Below are positions 8,373-16,735 of a DNA stretch of 64,000 nucleotides, piece by piece; position 1 is the first letter of the stretch, and every line of letters begins with the position of its first letter. Position numbers and translations under genes: made by a program. This DNA is from Enterobacteriaceae bacterium 4M9. Its GTDB lineage: Bacteria; Pseudomonadota; Gammaproteobacteria; Enterobacterales; Enterobacteriaceae. The stretch spans positions 1,488,001 through 1,552,000 of the forward strand of contig JAADJJ010000001.1 of NCBI GenBank assembly GCA_010092695.1, written 5' to 3'. The notes under the pieces were generated by a model. The model was not told where the DNA came from, did no database searches, and saw only the letters and a list, made by a program, of their open reading frames with translations.

Positions 8373-10517
8373 TCAGAGTGCGCAGGACACGCAGCCCTCA
8401 ATTTCGGTGCCTTCGAGCGCCATCTGGCGCAGGCGAATGTAATAGAGGGTCTTAATCCCTTTTTTCCAGGCGTAAATCTGCGCTTTGTTAATGTCGCGCG
8501 TGGTAGCGGTATCGGGGAAGAACAAGGTGAGCGACAGACCCTGATCGACGTGGCGCGTCGCCTCGGCGTAGGTGTCGATGATTTTTTCCGGGCCGATGTC
8601 CCAGGCATCTTCATACAGCGCGAGATTGTCATTGGTCATAAACGGCGCAGGGTAGTAGACGCGACCGGTTTTACCCTCTTTGCGAATCTCAATGCGCGAG
8701 ACAATCGGGTGAATACTCGACGTGGCGTGGTTGATGTAGGAAATCGAGCCCGTTGGCGGAATAGCCTGCAAGTTCTGGTTGTACAGGCCCCACTGCATCA
8801 CGTCGTCGCGCAGCGTTTGCCACATTTCACGAGTCGGTATGGTAATGCCTGCCTTTGTAAACAGCGCCTGCACTTTCGCCGTTTTAGGCTGCCATTGCTG
8901 TTCCAGATACTGGCTGAAATACGCGCCACTGGCATAGTGAGAATGTTCAAAACCGACAAAGCGTGCGCCGCGTTCACGTGCCAGTTGGCAGGAGGCGCGC
9001 AGGGCGTGCCAGGCGATGGTGTAAAAGTAGATGTTAGTGAAATCCAGCCCTTCTTCTGACCCATAGCGGATGCCTTCGCGTGCCAGATAGCCGTGCAGGT
9101 TCATCTGCCCAAGGCCAATCGCGTGGGAGGCGGCATTCCCGGCGTCAATGGACGGTACCGAGCGGATATGGCTCATGTCAGAGACTGCCGTCAGCCCGCG
9201 AATAGCGGTTTCAACAGTGCGGGCAAAATCCGGCGAGTCCATGGTCAGTGCGATGTTCAGCGAGCCCAGGTTACAGGAGATATCCTTGCCAGTGCGCTTA
9301 TAGTCGAGATTGTCGTGGTACTCGCTTGGGCTGTTGACCTGTAAGATCTCAGAACACAGGTTGCTCATGTTCACGCGCCCGGCGATGGGGTTAGCGCGGT
9401 TAACCGTGTCTTCATACATGATGTACGGATAGCCGGACTCAAACTGAATCTCCGCCAGCGTTTGAAAGAAGCTCCGGGCGCTGATGGTTTTACGACGCAC
9501 GCGTGTATCGGCCAGCAGCGTCTCATACATCTGCGAAATGCTGATATCACCGTACGGCTTGCCGTACAGGCGCTCCACATCGTAAGGCGAGAATAGCGCC
9601 ATTTGCGCGTTATCTTTTGCAAGCTGGAAGGTCACATCCGGGATAACCACACCCAGTGACAGCGTCTTAATACGGATTTTCTCGTCGGCATTTTCACGTT
9701 TGGTGTCGAGAAAACGCAGGATGTCCGGGTGATGGGCGTTCAGCCAGACGGCTCCTGCGCCCTGGCGTGCGCCAAGCTGGTTAGCGTAGGAAAAGGCGTC
9801 TTCCAGCATTTTCATCACCGGAATGATACCTGAGGACTGGTTTTCGATGCGCTTAATTGGCGCGCCCGCTTCGCGCAGGTTGGAGAGCAGAAACGCCACG
9901 CCGCCGCCGCGTTTAGAAAGCTGCAGCGCGGAGTTTACTGCCCGGCCGATGGACTCCATGTTGTCTTCAATACGCAGCAGGAAGCAGGAAACGTATTCGC
10001 CGCGCTGCTGCTTGCCGCAGTTGAGAAAGGTCGGCGTGGCGGGCTGAAAGCGACCGCTCAGGATCTCTTCCATCAGTTCTATCGCCAGTGACTCATTGCC
10101 CTGGGCCAGCGTCAACGCCACCATGCAGGTGCGATCCGGGAAATGCTCAAGATAGCGTTTGTTATCAAAGGATTTCAGTGCGTAGCTGTTGTAGAACTTC
10201 CACGCGCCGAGGAAGGTTTTGAACACAAAGCCGTAGCGGTTGGCACGATTAAAAAGGTCACAGACGAAATCGTGGGAGTAACGGCGCAGCACTGCGGCGT
10301 CATAAAAACCTTCTTTAACCAGATAATTCAGGCGTGAGGAGCTATCCGCGAAGTGCTCGGTATTGGGCAGCACGTGCTGGTTGATAAAGTGCTCAACGGC
10401 TAACCGGTCTTTATCAAACTGAATGCGCCCCTGCGCATCGTACAGATTGAGCATGGCATTGAGCGCATGGTAGTCCGCGGGTGCGCTGTTTACGCGGATG
10501 TCTTCTGTTGTTGCCAA
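8373..10517 (-). CDS. nrdE: Class Ib ribonucleoside-diphosphate reductase, alpha subunit
   Basis: NrdE reduces all four ribonucleoside diphosphates at a cysteine-radical active site, with electrons from NrdH. The product is 714 residues, as in E. coli. Catalytic features include PTFLNCGKQQ (one of the redox cysteines, about residue 174), NLCSEIL (radical Cys about 385), SCNLGSLN (about 410) and the C-terminal swinging pair in GCVSCAL. The class Ib form lacks the N-terminal ATP cone, in keeping with its start MATTEDIRVNSAPADYHALN. Its start overlaps the end of nrdI by 28 bases, suggesting coupled translation. Confidence 0.98.
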   Translation of the reverse strand: MATTEDIRVNSAPADYHALNAMLNLYDAQGRIQFDKDRLAVEHFINQHVLPNTEHFADSSSRLNYLVKEGFYDAAVLRRYSHDFVCDLFNRANRYGFVFKTFLGAWKFYNSYALKSFDNKRYLEHFPDRTCMVALTLAQGNESLAIELMEEILSGRFQPATPTFLNCGKQQRGEYVSCFLLRIEDNMESIGRAVNSALQLSKRGGGVAFLLSNLREAGAPIKRIENQSSGIIPVMKMLEDAFSYANQLGARQGAGAVWLNAHHPDILRFLDTKRENADEKIRIKTLSLGVVIPDVTFQLAKDNAQMALFSPYDVERLYGKPYGDISISQMYETLLADTRVRRKTISARSFFQTLAEIQFESGYPYIMYEDTVNRANPIAGRVNMSNLCSEILQVNSPSEYHDNLDYKRTGKDISCNLGSLNIALTMDSPDFARTVETAIRGLTAVSDMSHIRSVPSIDAGNAASHAIGLGQMNLHGYLAREGIRYGSEEGLDFTNIYFYTIAWHALRASCQLARERGARFVGFEHSHYASGAYFSQYLEQQWQPKTAKVQALFTKAGITIPTREMWQTLRDDVMQWGLYNQNLQAIPPTGSISYINHATSSIHPIVSRIEIRKEGKTGRVYYPAPFMTNDNLALYEDAWDIGPEKIIDTYAEATRHVDQGLSLTLFFPDTATTRDINKAQIYAWKKGIKTLYYIRLRQMALEGTEIEGCVSCAL

Positions 10518-10900
10518 AATTTGCTTACTCCTTTACGCACGTTGTCGATATCTTGCGGCGTGCCCAGTAGCTCAAAGCGGTAGAGCAGGGGCACAGCACA
10601 TTTTTGGGCAATGATGCTGCCCGCCAGGCAGTACGCCTCACCGAAGTTAGTGTTGCCTGAGGCGATGACGCCGCGCAGCCACGTGCGATTACATCCATCG
10701 TTAAGAAAGCGGATAACCTGGCGCGGCACGGCACCCTTTGCGCTCCCGCCGCCGTAGCTGGGCGTCAGCAGGATATAGGGTTTGTTGACACTGAGCGCTT
10801 GCGTGTCATCCAGCGGGATGCGCTGGGCCGGCAGCGCCAGGCGCTGGATAAAGCGGTGCGTGTTCTCCGACTGACTTGAGAAATACACCAGCAAGCTCAT
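10490..10900 (-). CDS. nrdI: NrdI flavodoxin-like protein
   Basis: NrdI is an FMN protein that supplies the oxidant to assemble the manganese-tyrosyl radical on NrdF. It is 136 residues, as in E. coli. The N-terminal phosphate-binding loop LLVYFSSQSENTHRF and the flavin loop TPSYGGGSAKGAVP (about residue 47) are characteristic, as is GNTNFGEAYC (about 83). Its ATG overlaps the nrdH stop by 4 bases, and its end overlaps nrdE. Confidence 0.97.
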   Translation of the reverse strand: MSLLVYFSSQSENTHRFIQRLALPAQRIPLDDTQALSVNKPYILLTPSYGGGSAKGAVPRQVIRFLNDGCNRTWLRGVIASGNTNFGEAYCLAGSIIAQKCAVPLLYRFELLGTPQDIDNVRKGVSKFWQQQKTSA

Positions 10901-11136
10901 GCGTGTGCCACGCTCTGACGCAGTCGGTTAATCATGTCAGGCCGAAAACCGCTCCAGCTGGCATCTTCAGTGACCACTACCGGCAGCTGGCGAAAGCCCT
11001 GTGCGCGTAGCGTATCGGCAGCATCCGGATGGTTGTCGATGTTAATCAGTTCAAAGTCGAAACCGCGGCTTTCCATGGCGCGTTTAGTGGCGTGGCACTG
11101 CACGCAGTCATTACGAGTGTAAATAATAATGCGCAT
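10897..11136 (-). CDS. nrdH: Glutaredoxin-like protein NrdH
   Basis: NrdH is the thioredoxin-reductase-dependent hydrogen donor for NrdEF. From ATG 11136 the product is 79 residues (E. coli 81), MRIIIYTRNDCVQCHATKRA with the redox motif CVQC, and the conserved FRQLPVV and SGFRPDMI further on. The frame extends to 11151, but the inner start gives the family N terminus, with GGA about 11 bases upstream. NrdR boxes 76 bases upstream put the operon under dNTP-sensing control. Confidence 0.96.
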   Translation of the reverse strand: MRIIIYTRNDCVQCHATKRAMESRGFDFELINIDNHPDAADTLRAQGFRQLPVVVTEDASWSGFRPDMINRLRQSVAHA

Positions 11137-11211
11137 GATTCGTATTTCCATTTAAAATGACAAGTCGGCGGCGTTACGTCACTGTGTCATCGTTTGTTGC
11201 TGATGCTGTAG

Positions 11212-11258
11212 ATACTAGATGTAGTTCATATAACTTGCAACCACTCAATATATAGTGT
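11212..11258 (-). promoter_or_regulatory. Paired NrdR boxes upstream of nrdHIEF
   Basis: ATACTAGATGTAGTTC (11212-11227) and ACTCAATATATAGTGT (11243-11258) fit the 16-bp NrdR palindrome ACACWATATATWGTGT. They start 31 bases apart, the three-helical-turn spacing typical of NrdR operators. Core promoter hexamers were not assigned. The rest of the 423-base gap 11137-11559 shows no gene. Confidence 0.78.
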
Positions 11259-11559
11259 TTTGAAAGCGTGGAGGTACATGGTCGTGACAATGACGTTGCT
11301 CGGAGTATGCATCTGCAACGTAGTAAAAAGCTGTCTGTAAATGAAGGACTTGCCTGCGTAGCGTACAAACTCAGCGGTTAAAGTGGGGGCATAAAGCATG
11401 TGTGCTGCGCCAGAAAATAATCGGATTCTGGATAAGAGAAACCGCCGTTGGGTTGTGCGGGGAGTGGTGAAGAGCGTATCTGTTTAGCAAGCAGCGAGTG
11501 TGCCGCTGCCTGCTTATTCGCTGCCTGTATGTGTTTTACCGGGCGCAGCAAACAGCCGT

Positions 11560-11880
11560 TTAGCGCCGTGAAACCAGCAATGCACCCAGTACGATGCCCG
11601 CCACAGCCACAATGCCTGCGCCGTAAAGCGGGCGCTCCTGCATCCACGTACAGGCACAACTTGCCGCATCGCGTGCGCGCTGGCCTGCGGGGCTGTTGCC
11701 ATTCAGGCGGGCCCGGGAATCTTTCAGTAAGGACGTAGCCCGCTTTCTGATGTGTTTCGCTTCATCGCTGGCTTCATCGCCCCAGCTATTGAGCACATCT
11801 TCCAGCGTTTGCGCCAGTTCATTGATATCAGTGCCGATATCGCGATCCTCAGTGATACTGCTGTTTCGTCTGCTAAACAT
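11560..11880 (-). CDS. ygaM: DUF883 family membrane-anchored protein YgaM
   Basis: The product is 106 residues of the ElaB/YqjD/YgaM family, ribosome-associated inner-membrane proteins in E. coli. Residues 1-75 are charged and helical (DINELAQTLEDVLNSW). The C terminus holds the single membrane segment, with a glycine zipper GAGIVAVAGIVLGALLV ending in SRR. ATG 11880 follows a strong AGGAGGAAGC. As in E. coli it lies upstream of nrdH and diverges from ygaC. In E. coli the family responds to stationary phase; no such signal is evident here. Confidence 0.92.
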   Translation of the reverse strand: MFSRRNSSITEDRDIGTDINELAQTLEDVLNSWGDEASDEAKHIRKRATSLLKDSRARLNGNSPAGQRARDAASCACTWMQERPLYGAGIVAVAGIVLGALLVSRR

Positions 11881-12040
11881 GCTTCCTCCTGACAGGTTAT
11901 CCTTACCTCAGTGTAGACCATACTTACAGCCAGCCGTGCAACGCAGCGGGCCCGGCGCGGGTTTGGAGAATTTTCCGAAAGCCGTGGGTATATCCTTACT
12001 GTAAGGTTGCGGTGTAGTAAAAAGACGACGAGGAAAAACT

Positions 12041-12385
12041 ATGTATTTAAGACCCGATGAGGTAGCACGCGTTCTGGAAAAAGCCGGTTTTACTATGGAT
12101 GCCGTCACCAACAAAGCGTATGGATATCGCCGTGCAGAAAACTACGTTTATGTTAATCGTGAAGCGCGGATGGGGCGTACGGCGCTCATCATTCATCCCG
12201 GCCTTAAAGAGCGCAGTCTGACGTTGGCTGAGCCTGCGACAGATATTAAAACCTGCGATCACTATCACGAGTTCCCGCTATGGCTGGGTGGTAACTCTCA
12301 GGAACACTATGGTATCGCACACGGTTTTAGCTCACGCGTCGCGCTGGAGCGTTACCTGTCTGGGCTGTTTGGCGATGTAGAATAA
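12041..12385 (+). CDS. ygaC: DUF2002 family protein YgaC
   Basis: The product is 114 residues, the same length as E. coli YgaC. The start is MYLRPDEVARVLEKAGFTMD, preceded by GACGAGGAAAAACT. The family is Fur-regulated in E. coli and has a solved fold but no known role. It lies between divergent ygaM and convergent alaE, the E. coli order. I see no convincing Fur box in the 160-base upstream gap. Confidence 0.93.
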   Translation: MYLRPDEVARVLEKAGFTMDAVTNKAYGYRRAENYVYVNREARMGRTALIIHPGLKERSLTLAEPATDIKTCDHYHEFPLWLGGNSQEHYGIAHGFSSRVALERYLSGLFGDVE

Positions 12386-12416
12386 GGTTTAGCCTGTCTT
12401 CAACTCTCTTTTCACA

Positions 12417-12872
12417 TCAGGCGCGGGTTTCGGCGCGGGTATAGCCGGTGACGCGAAACAGACGCCGGCAATAATCCAGAAAGTATCCGTAGACAGCACC
12501 CATTAGCATCGACACCACTATATTTGAGCTGACTGCGGCCATTATTTGCGGCACATCCGCGCCGACCGACCACAAAATAGCCGCATAGACCGGTGACTGA
12601 AAGGTGATATAAGCGAGCACATCGGCCAGCGTTTTTCCCCAACTGCGTGGCGTGATGCGGCGTGCAACACGCATAAAGGCATCGCGATAAATACCATAAG
12701 GCCAGGCAATCAAAATATTCACCGGGATCGAGACCAGGCGTGAGGAAAGCGACTGTTCAAAGCTCATGCCGGAAATAAAGATCTCTATCAGCATCCCTAC
12801 TACAAAGCAGTAGACGACCATAGCGAAAGTGTCTGCGGCTGCGTGGCGTAGCCGCGATGCGTAAAACGACAA
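12417..12872 (-). CDS. alaE: L-alanine exporter AlaE
   Basis: AlaE exports L-alanine across the inner membrane. It is 151 residues (E. coli 149), starting MSFYASRLRHAAADTFAMVV, with four hydrophobic segments at about residues 16-36, 46-62, 84-105 and 108-130. The conserved loop SIPVNILIAWPYGIYRD follows the second. Orientation and neighbours match E. coli. The 460 bases on its promoter side (12873-13333) hold no supported gene apart from an inverted repeat at 13295. Confidence 0.95.
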   Translation of the reverse strand: MSFYASRLRHAAADTFAMVVYCFVVGMLIEIFISGMSFEQSLSSRLVSIPVNILIAWPYGIYRDAFMRVARRITPRSWGKTLADVLAYITFQSPVYAAILWSVGADVPQIMAAVSSNIVVSMLMGAVYGYFLDYCRRLFRVTGYTRAETRA

Positions 12873-13294
12873 AAGAACCTCCAGTGTCTCGTGCGATGGG
12901 TATTAATTCGGTGAAAAGAATGTTTGCCTGGTTTTACTGTCCATATATTTATTGTTGTGTAGGTTATGTGTCTATGGTGCTGTAATCAAGTAGCTGAAAA
13001 TTTTTAAATTAGCCGTTTTTGTCGATAATATCTTTTGTATGCAAACAAAAAATGCGCTTGTCATCATTTTCGGCGAAGTGAACTATTTTTTGCTTTATTA
13101 ACAACATGTTGTGATTTTATTGTTTACGGATGATGCTGACGGCGTAAGCGGAAGGTGCAGAGATAATTAGCAGCGCATTCGTACAGTGAAAGTGCCTGCA
13201 CATGGCTACATGGGCTACCCTTTTAGTTAACATTCTGTTCCTCGGCTATTTTTCAGAATGATTATTAAGAGGTATATCCCTGACGGTGAAAATT

Positions 13295-13318
13295 CGATAT
13301 ATATTTTAATATATATCG
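13295..13318. repeat. Perfect 11-bp inverted repeat before the DUF2623 gene
   Basis: CGATATATATT and AATATATATCG are separated by only TT. It ends 15 bases before the start codon and immediately before the GGGGGC ribosome-binding stretch. It could be a regulator operator or a weak A/U hairpin in the leader. Confidence 0.8.
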
Positions 13319-13333
13319 GTGCTGGGGGCGTTC

Positions 13334-13627
13334 ATGGAAAATCATTTTGGTAAAGGTGTGATGGCAGGTTTGAAGGCAAGTCAGGCGGGAAATGCGCACA
13401 GTGTTTCACGATTTTGTCTGGATTATCGCCGCGGATTTGTTGTGGGCTACGCCCACCGCTTGTCAGAGCGCACAGGCGATTACCTGAGCGCAGCCTGGGA
13501 GGCGGGTGTTCTGACGCGCCGCTATAATCTCGATAGTGCGCTGCTGATCGATTTTTTCCGGGAGATGGAGAGCGCGCCGCGCAGCGTTGAGCGCTGTTTT
13601 CTGGCTGGGTATCAGAACGGATATTGA
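13334..13627 (+). CDS. DUF2623 family protein (YghW-like)
   Basis: The product is 97 residues. The start MENHFGKGVMAGLKASQAGN and the motifs LDYRRGFVVGYAHRLSERTGD and SAAWEAGVLTRRYNLD match the YghW/DUF2623 family of small enterobacterial proteins of unknown function. The frame is open from 13319, but ATG 13334 follows GCTGGGGGCG and gives the family N terminus. In E. coli, yghW lies at the hybO locus, so its placement between alaE and stpA is different. It stands alone, with AT-rich flanks. Confidence 0.82.
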   Translation: MENHFGKGVMAGLKASQAGNAHSVSRFCLDYRRGFVVGYAHRLSERTGDYLSAAWEAGVLTRRYNLDSALLIDFFREMESAPRSVERCFLAGYQNGY

Positions 13628-13899
13628 TGATTTTCTCTGCAAATAGCGTAGCGTGAATACGATATTTATAAATATCAGATGTTTCTTGTTATTGGCCTCA
13701 GTTTTTTCGTTAAACCCTTTTGAAATAGTACAATTCAGCCTCTTTTTAATTAAAATGGCAGGCTGAAAAGCTGTTAATTTTATTATTATTGTTGTCTGCG
13801 TTTTGTACAGGTGCTCATGGTCTGGGTGGTAATATAATTTCTAATATATTACCTTATGCTTCTCTGGAAATTTATTGTCGCAAGAAATATTGGGTGTTT

Positions 13900-14295
13900 A
13901 TGTCTGTAGAACTGCAAAGTCTTAATAATATTCGTGTGCTGCGTGCGATGGCGCGCGATCTTTCTATTGACTTGATTGAGGAAATTCGTGAAAAGATCAG
14001 GGTAGTCATTGAAGAGAAGCGTGAGCAAGAAAACGATCGCGTGCGTGAAAATACAGAGCGCGAAGAAAAATTAAAAACCTGGCTTGAGCTGATGCAGGCG
14101 GACGGTATCGATCCGAATGAGTTACTGAAAGCGCTGCCGCAGAGCACGCCGCGCAAGCGCGCTCCACGGGCGGCAAAGTACCGCTATGTTGATAGCGACG
14201 GCAGTGAAAAAACCTGGACCGGTCAGGGCCGTACTCCGAAAGCGATTGTAGATGCAATGGCCGAAGGTAAATCGCTGGAAAGTTTCCTTATCTGA
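13900..14295 (+). CDS. stpA: H-NS paralogue, nucleoid-associated protein StpA
   Basis: StpA is an H-NS-type silencer of AT-rich DNA and an RNA chaperone. The product is 131 residues (E. coli StpA 134). The oligomerisation helix (SLNNIRVLRAMARDLSIDL, residues 5-25) is followed by a coiled coil and a linker. The C-terminal DNA-binding motif TWTGQGRTPKAI (about residue 105) is intact. H-NS proper is similar, but the location next to alaE is that of stpA. The frame extends to 13789; ATG 13900 gives the family start, although its Shine-Dalgarno is weak (GGGTG). The AT-rich horizontally acquired regions nearby are natural targets for it. Confidence 0.92.
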   Translation: MSVELQSLNNIRVLRAMARDLSIDLIEEIREKIRVVIEEKREQENDRVRENTEREEKLKTWLELMQADGIDPNELLKALPQSTPRKRAPRAAKYRYVDSDGSEKTWTGQGRTPKAIVDAMAEGKSLESFLI

Positions 14296-14313
14296 TAAGT
14301 CAGATTGCAGTAC

Positions 14314-14380
14314 GGCGTTATTTATCGTTTCCGGGGCTGATGATATTTTTATCTTTCAGACGGACATAATAAATAACGCC
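14314..14380. repeat. 12-bp inverted arms between stpA and the yodC-like gene
   Basis: GGCGTTATTTAT (14314-14325) is the exact reverse complement of ATAAATAACGCC (14369-14380), 43 bases apart. It lies between convergent genes. There is no U tract, so a classical terminator is doubtful. Confidence 0.7.
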
Positions 14381-14394
14381 TGATAATCCATGAG

Positions 14395-14574
14395 TCAACA
14401 GACGCCAAAATCTCCTTCTTCTTTATAAGCTGTTACGTCCGCAGCCTTAAGCGTTATTCTCTCTCCCTTTTCGTCATCCGCTGAGGTGGCTACAATTTGA
14501 TCGCCATGGACTTCTATCACTTTTAACTTTGGCCCACCCAGACGCGGCTGAACAATATCACCAGGTTGATACAT
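14395..14574 (-). CDS. YodC family protein (DUF2158)
   Basis: The product is 59 residues, starting MYQPGDIVQPRLGGPKLKVI. The family pattern is a short SH3-like barrel with xxGDxVxxKxGGPxMxV at the front; its function is unknown. Two ATG codons are adjacent (14577 and 14574); AGGAG lies 7 bases before the second, which I prefer. It is separated from the divergent flagellin gene by 300 bases holding a 9-bp repeat and a sigma-28 promoter. Confidence 0.82.
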   Translation of the reverse strand: MYQPGDIVQPRLGGPKLKVIEVHGDQIVATSADDEKGERITLKAADVTAYKEEGDFGVC

Positions 14575-14633
14575 CATATTTCTCCTGAGTAGTGAGTGTC
14601 TTACAAATATAGTCAAGATGTTTCATTTTGCAT

Positions 14634-14668
14634 GTTCAGGACGTTCAGGACGTTCAGGACGTTCAGGC
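14634..14668. repeat. 9-bp direct repeat GTTCAGGAC
   Basis: Three exact copies and a partial fourth occur head to tail (14634, 14643, 14652, 14661). They lie in the gap between the yodC-like gene and fliC, outside any supported coding frame. Confidence 0.85.
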
Positions 14669-14808
14669 GGCTCATGCTCAGGTGTGTGTGGCTCTTGTTT
14701 GTGAGTGAGATAAGGCTGTGGAGCAGGGCAGGTGCCTGGATGGGGGGGGATTTTGACACGGCAATAAAGGTGGCAGAATAAAAATTAATATCTTTCCTCA
14801 TTCTTTTC

Positions 14809-14835
14809 TAAAGTTATCCACCCGCTGCGCGATAA
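14809..14835 (+). promoter_or_regulatory. Sigma-28 (FliA) promoter of the flagellin gene
   Basis: TAAAGTTA, 11 bases, then CGCGATAA. The FliA consensus is TAAAGTTT-N11-GCCGATAA. The start codon is 43 bases downstream. This fits late-class flagellar expression. Confidence 0.85.
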
Positions 14836-14878
14836 CAGAAGTACACACCAGTTTTGGAAACGAAAAAGGAATACTGTT

Positions 14879-15940
14879 ATGGCACAAGTTATCAACACCA
14901 ACACCCTGTCTCTGACTGCTCAGAACAACATGAACCGTTCTCAGTCTGCACTGGGTACCGCGATTGAGCGTCTGTCTTCTGGTCTGCGTATCAACAGCGC
15001 CAAAGACGATGCAGCAGGTCAGGCGATTTCTAACCGCTTCACCGCAAACATCAACGGCCTGAGCCAGGCGTCCCGTAACGCCAACGACGGTATCTCTCTG
15101 GCACAGACCACTGAAGGCGCGCTGAACGAAATCAACGACAACCTGCAGAACATCCGTCGTCTGTCTGTGCAGGCCCAGAACGCCACCAACTCTGAGTCTG
15201 ACCGTAAGTCCATCCAGGACGAAATCGACCAGCGTCTGGACGAAATTAACCGCATCGCTGAGCAGACTGAGTTCAACGGCGTGAAGGTACTGAGCAAAGA
15301 CCAGACCCTGAGCATCCAGGTTGGTGCCAACGATGGCCAGACCATCGAAATCAACCTGCACGAAATGAGTGCAGAAACACTGGGTATGGACGGCTTCAGC
15401 GTGAAAGATATCGCGCAGAAACACACCACTGGCACCATTGAAATTGGTGGCAACTCCATCAAGCTGGACGCAGACAGCATGGCTGCTATCCAGGGCGACC
15501 TGATGAGCGTTGATGGTAAGTTCTATGATGTTGTTACCGGCACCGATGGCACTAAAACTTATACCGAAGTGGAAATCGATGATTCAGGTGCTAACCCGGT
15601 ACTGGCTCTCGGTGACACACTGGACCCGGATGACGATGCCGCTGCTATCGCTGCACTGGATAAAGCGCTGAACCCGCTGGCAACCATCGACGCCGCTATC
15701 GCTCAGGTTGACGAACTGCGCTCTGGCCTGGGTGCGGTACAGAACCGTTTCGATTCTGTTATCAACAACCTGGACAGCACCGTAAACAACCTGTCTGCTT
15801 CCCGCTCCCGTATCCTGGACGCGGACTACGCGACCGAAGTGTCCAACATGAGCCGCGCGCAGATCCTGCAGCAGGCTGGCACCACGGTTCTGGCGCAGGC
15901 TAACCAGGTTCCGCAGAACGTACTGTCTCTGCTGCGTTAA
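14879..15940 (+). CDS. fliC: Flagellin
   Basis: This is the flagellar filament subunit, exported through the flagellar type III apparatus. It is 353 residues, short compared with about 500 in E. coli and Salmonella. The conserved N-terminal D0/D1 region (MAQVINTNTLSLTAQNNMNR, LSSGLRINSAKDDAAGQAI) and C-terminal D1/D0 region (SRILDADYATEVSNMSRAQI ... NVLSLLR) are intact. The variable middle is reduced to roughly residues 175-270. The ATG follows AAAAAGGAATACTGTT. It has its own sigma-28 promoter and strong terminator. No other flagellar gene is nearby. The position between stpA and smpB is that of Salmonella fljB, but no hin or fljA is present; it could be called fljB-like. Confidence 0.95.
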   Translation: MAQVINTNTLSLTAQNNMNRSQSALGTAIERLSSGLRINSAKDDAAGQAISNRFTANINGLSQASRNANDGISLAQTTEGALNEINDNLQNIRRLSVQAQNATNSESDRKSIQDEIDQRLDEINRIAEQTEFNGVKVLSKDQTLSIQVGANDGQTIEINLHEMSAETLGMDGFSVKDIAQKHTTGTIEIGGNSIKLDADSMAAIQGDLMSVDGKFYDVVTGTDGTKTYTEVEIDDSGANPVLALGDTLDPDDDAAAIAALDKALNPLATIDAAIAQVDELRSGLGAVQNRFDSVINNLDSTVNNLSASRSRILDADYATEVSNMSRAQILQQAGTTVLAQANQVPQNVLSLLR

Positions 15941-15965
15941 TTTCTCAGCAGTCCATATTGCAAAA

Positions 15966-15989
15966 GGGCGCCGTCAGGCGCCCTTTTTT
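15966..15989 (+). terminator. Intrinsic terminator of fliC
   Basis: Stem GGGCGCC/GGCGCCC with loop GTCA is followed by six T residues, 25 bases past the stop. Confidence 0.93.
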
Positions 15990-16735
15990 ATTGTGATTAA
16001 TCTTCTTTTATCACACCGGCCGCAAAGTAGGACAACAATGGTACGACATGCAGGCGGCTCCGAAATGCGCATATGCATCATGTCCAGTGCTGAAAATACT
16101 GGCGGGTATCTGGCAGGCGGATGGGCAGGCAAGGCCCCTGATTTCCTTTAGCAAATTGTGCTTATTTTTGTGATGCCTGAGCTTGCCACGCGCTCGTTAT
16201 CGTTGAGCAGTAGGGGCAATCACCTGCTCCAGAAGCGCATTATCCATTGCCATTGGCACGTTTCTTAACGCGATACAGCAATAATATTTCGCCATGTTGG
16301 GCGGTATTTGAACATAAAAACGACATCCCTTTTATTTACGGGTTGTGCCCACGCTCTCCAGGCATTAGGTCGGTGGCTCTTGCACACGAATTTTCCATAT
16401 AGCAGAAAAACCTGGCAGGGTGAAAATTACACCAGCGTAATTTTAAGATGAAAAAAATATCAATGATAATTTTTTTAGAATATTATTTTGCTTAACCCTG
16501 GTGGGGAACGATTCCAATTTTGTAATGCAGAAATATCAGCGGTCAAAAAAAGGAAAAATACCGAGGTTTTTTGCGGGAGTGAATGAGGTGTTACCTGGTC
16601 AATAAACCAGCGTGAGGCAATTCAACGCTACTGACAGGATACTGAAGACGAGCTCCCCAGCGCTTTACCGCTCTACACGGTCAGCTACTGGGGAATATAT
16701 GATGTTTTATTTAATCCTGGCCGATCCTTTCTGCT
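15990..16735. other. 746-base stretch without a supported gene
   Basis: No frame has family resemblance or a good start site. GC content falls from left to right. A 32-codon minus-strand frame near 16200-16300 (MAKYYCCIALRNVPMAMDNA) lacks a ribosome-binding site and I do not accept it. Near 16652-16693, TCCCCAG and CTGGGGA form a loose inverted repeat beyond the DUF2285 gene. The stretch may be decayed DNA left where an accessory segment was inserted. Confidence 0.5.

Noticed and set aside
8355..9059. A 234-codon plus-strand frame opposite nrdE
   Set aside because: It lies wholly within nrdE on the other strand, and there is no family match.
14798..15424. A 208-codon minus-strand frame opposite fliC
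   Set aside because: It is an antisense shadow of the conserved flagellin N-terminal region.
16200..16300. A 32-codon minus-strand frame (MAKYYCCIALRNVPMAMDNA) in the post-fliC gap
   Set aside because: No ribosome-binding site and no recognisable family; it could be a remnant, but the evidence is too thin.
16565..16600. GCGGGAGTGAA as a possible distal att copy of the ssrA end
   Set aside because: Only about nine bases agree with the tmRNA acceptor segment and the following bases differ.
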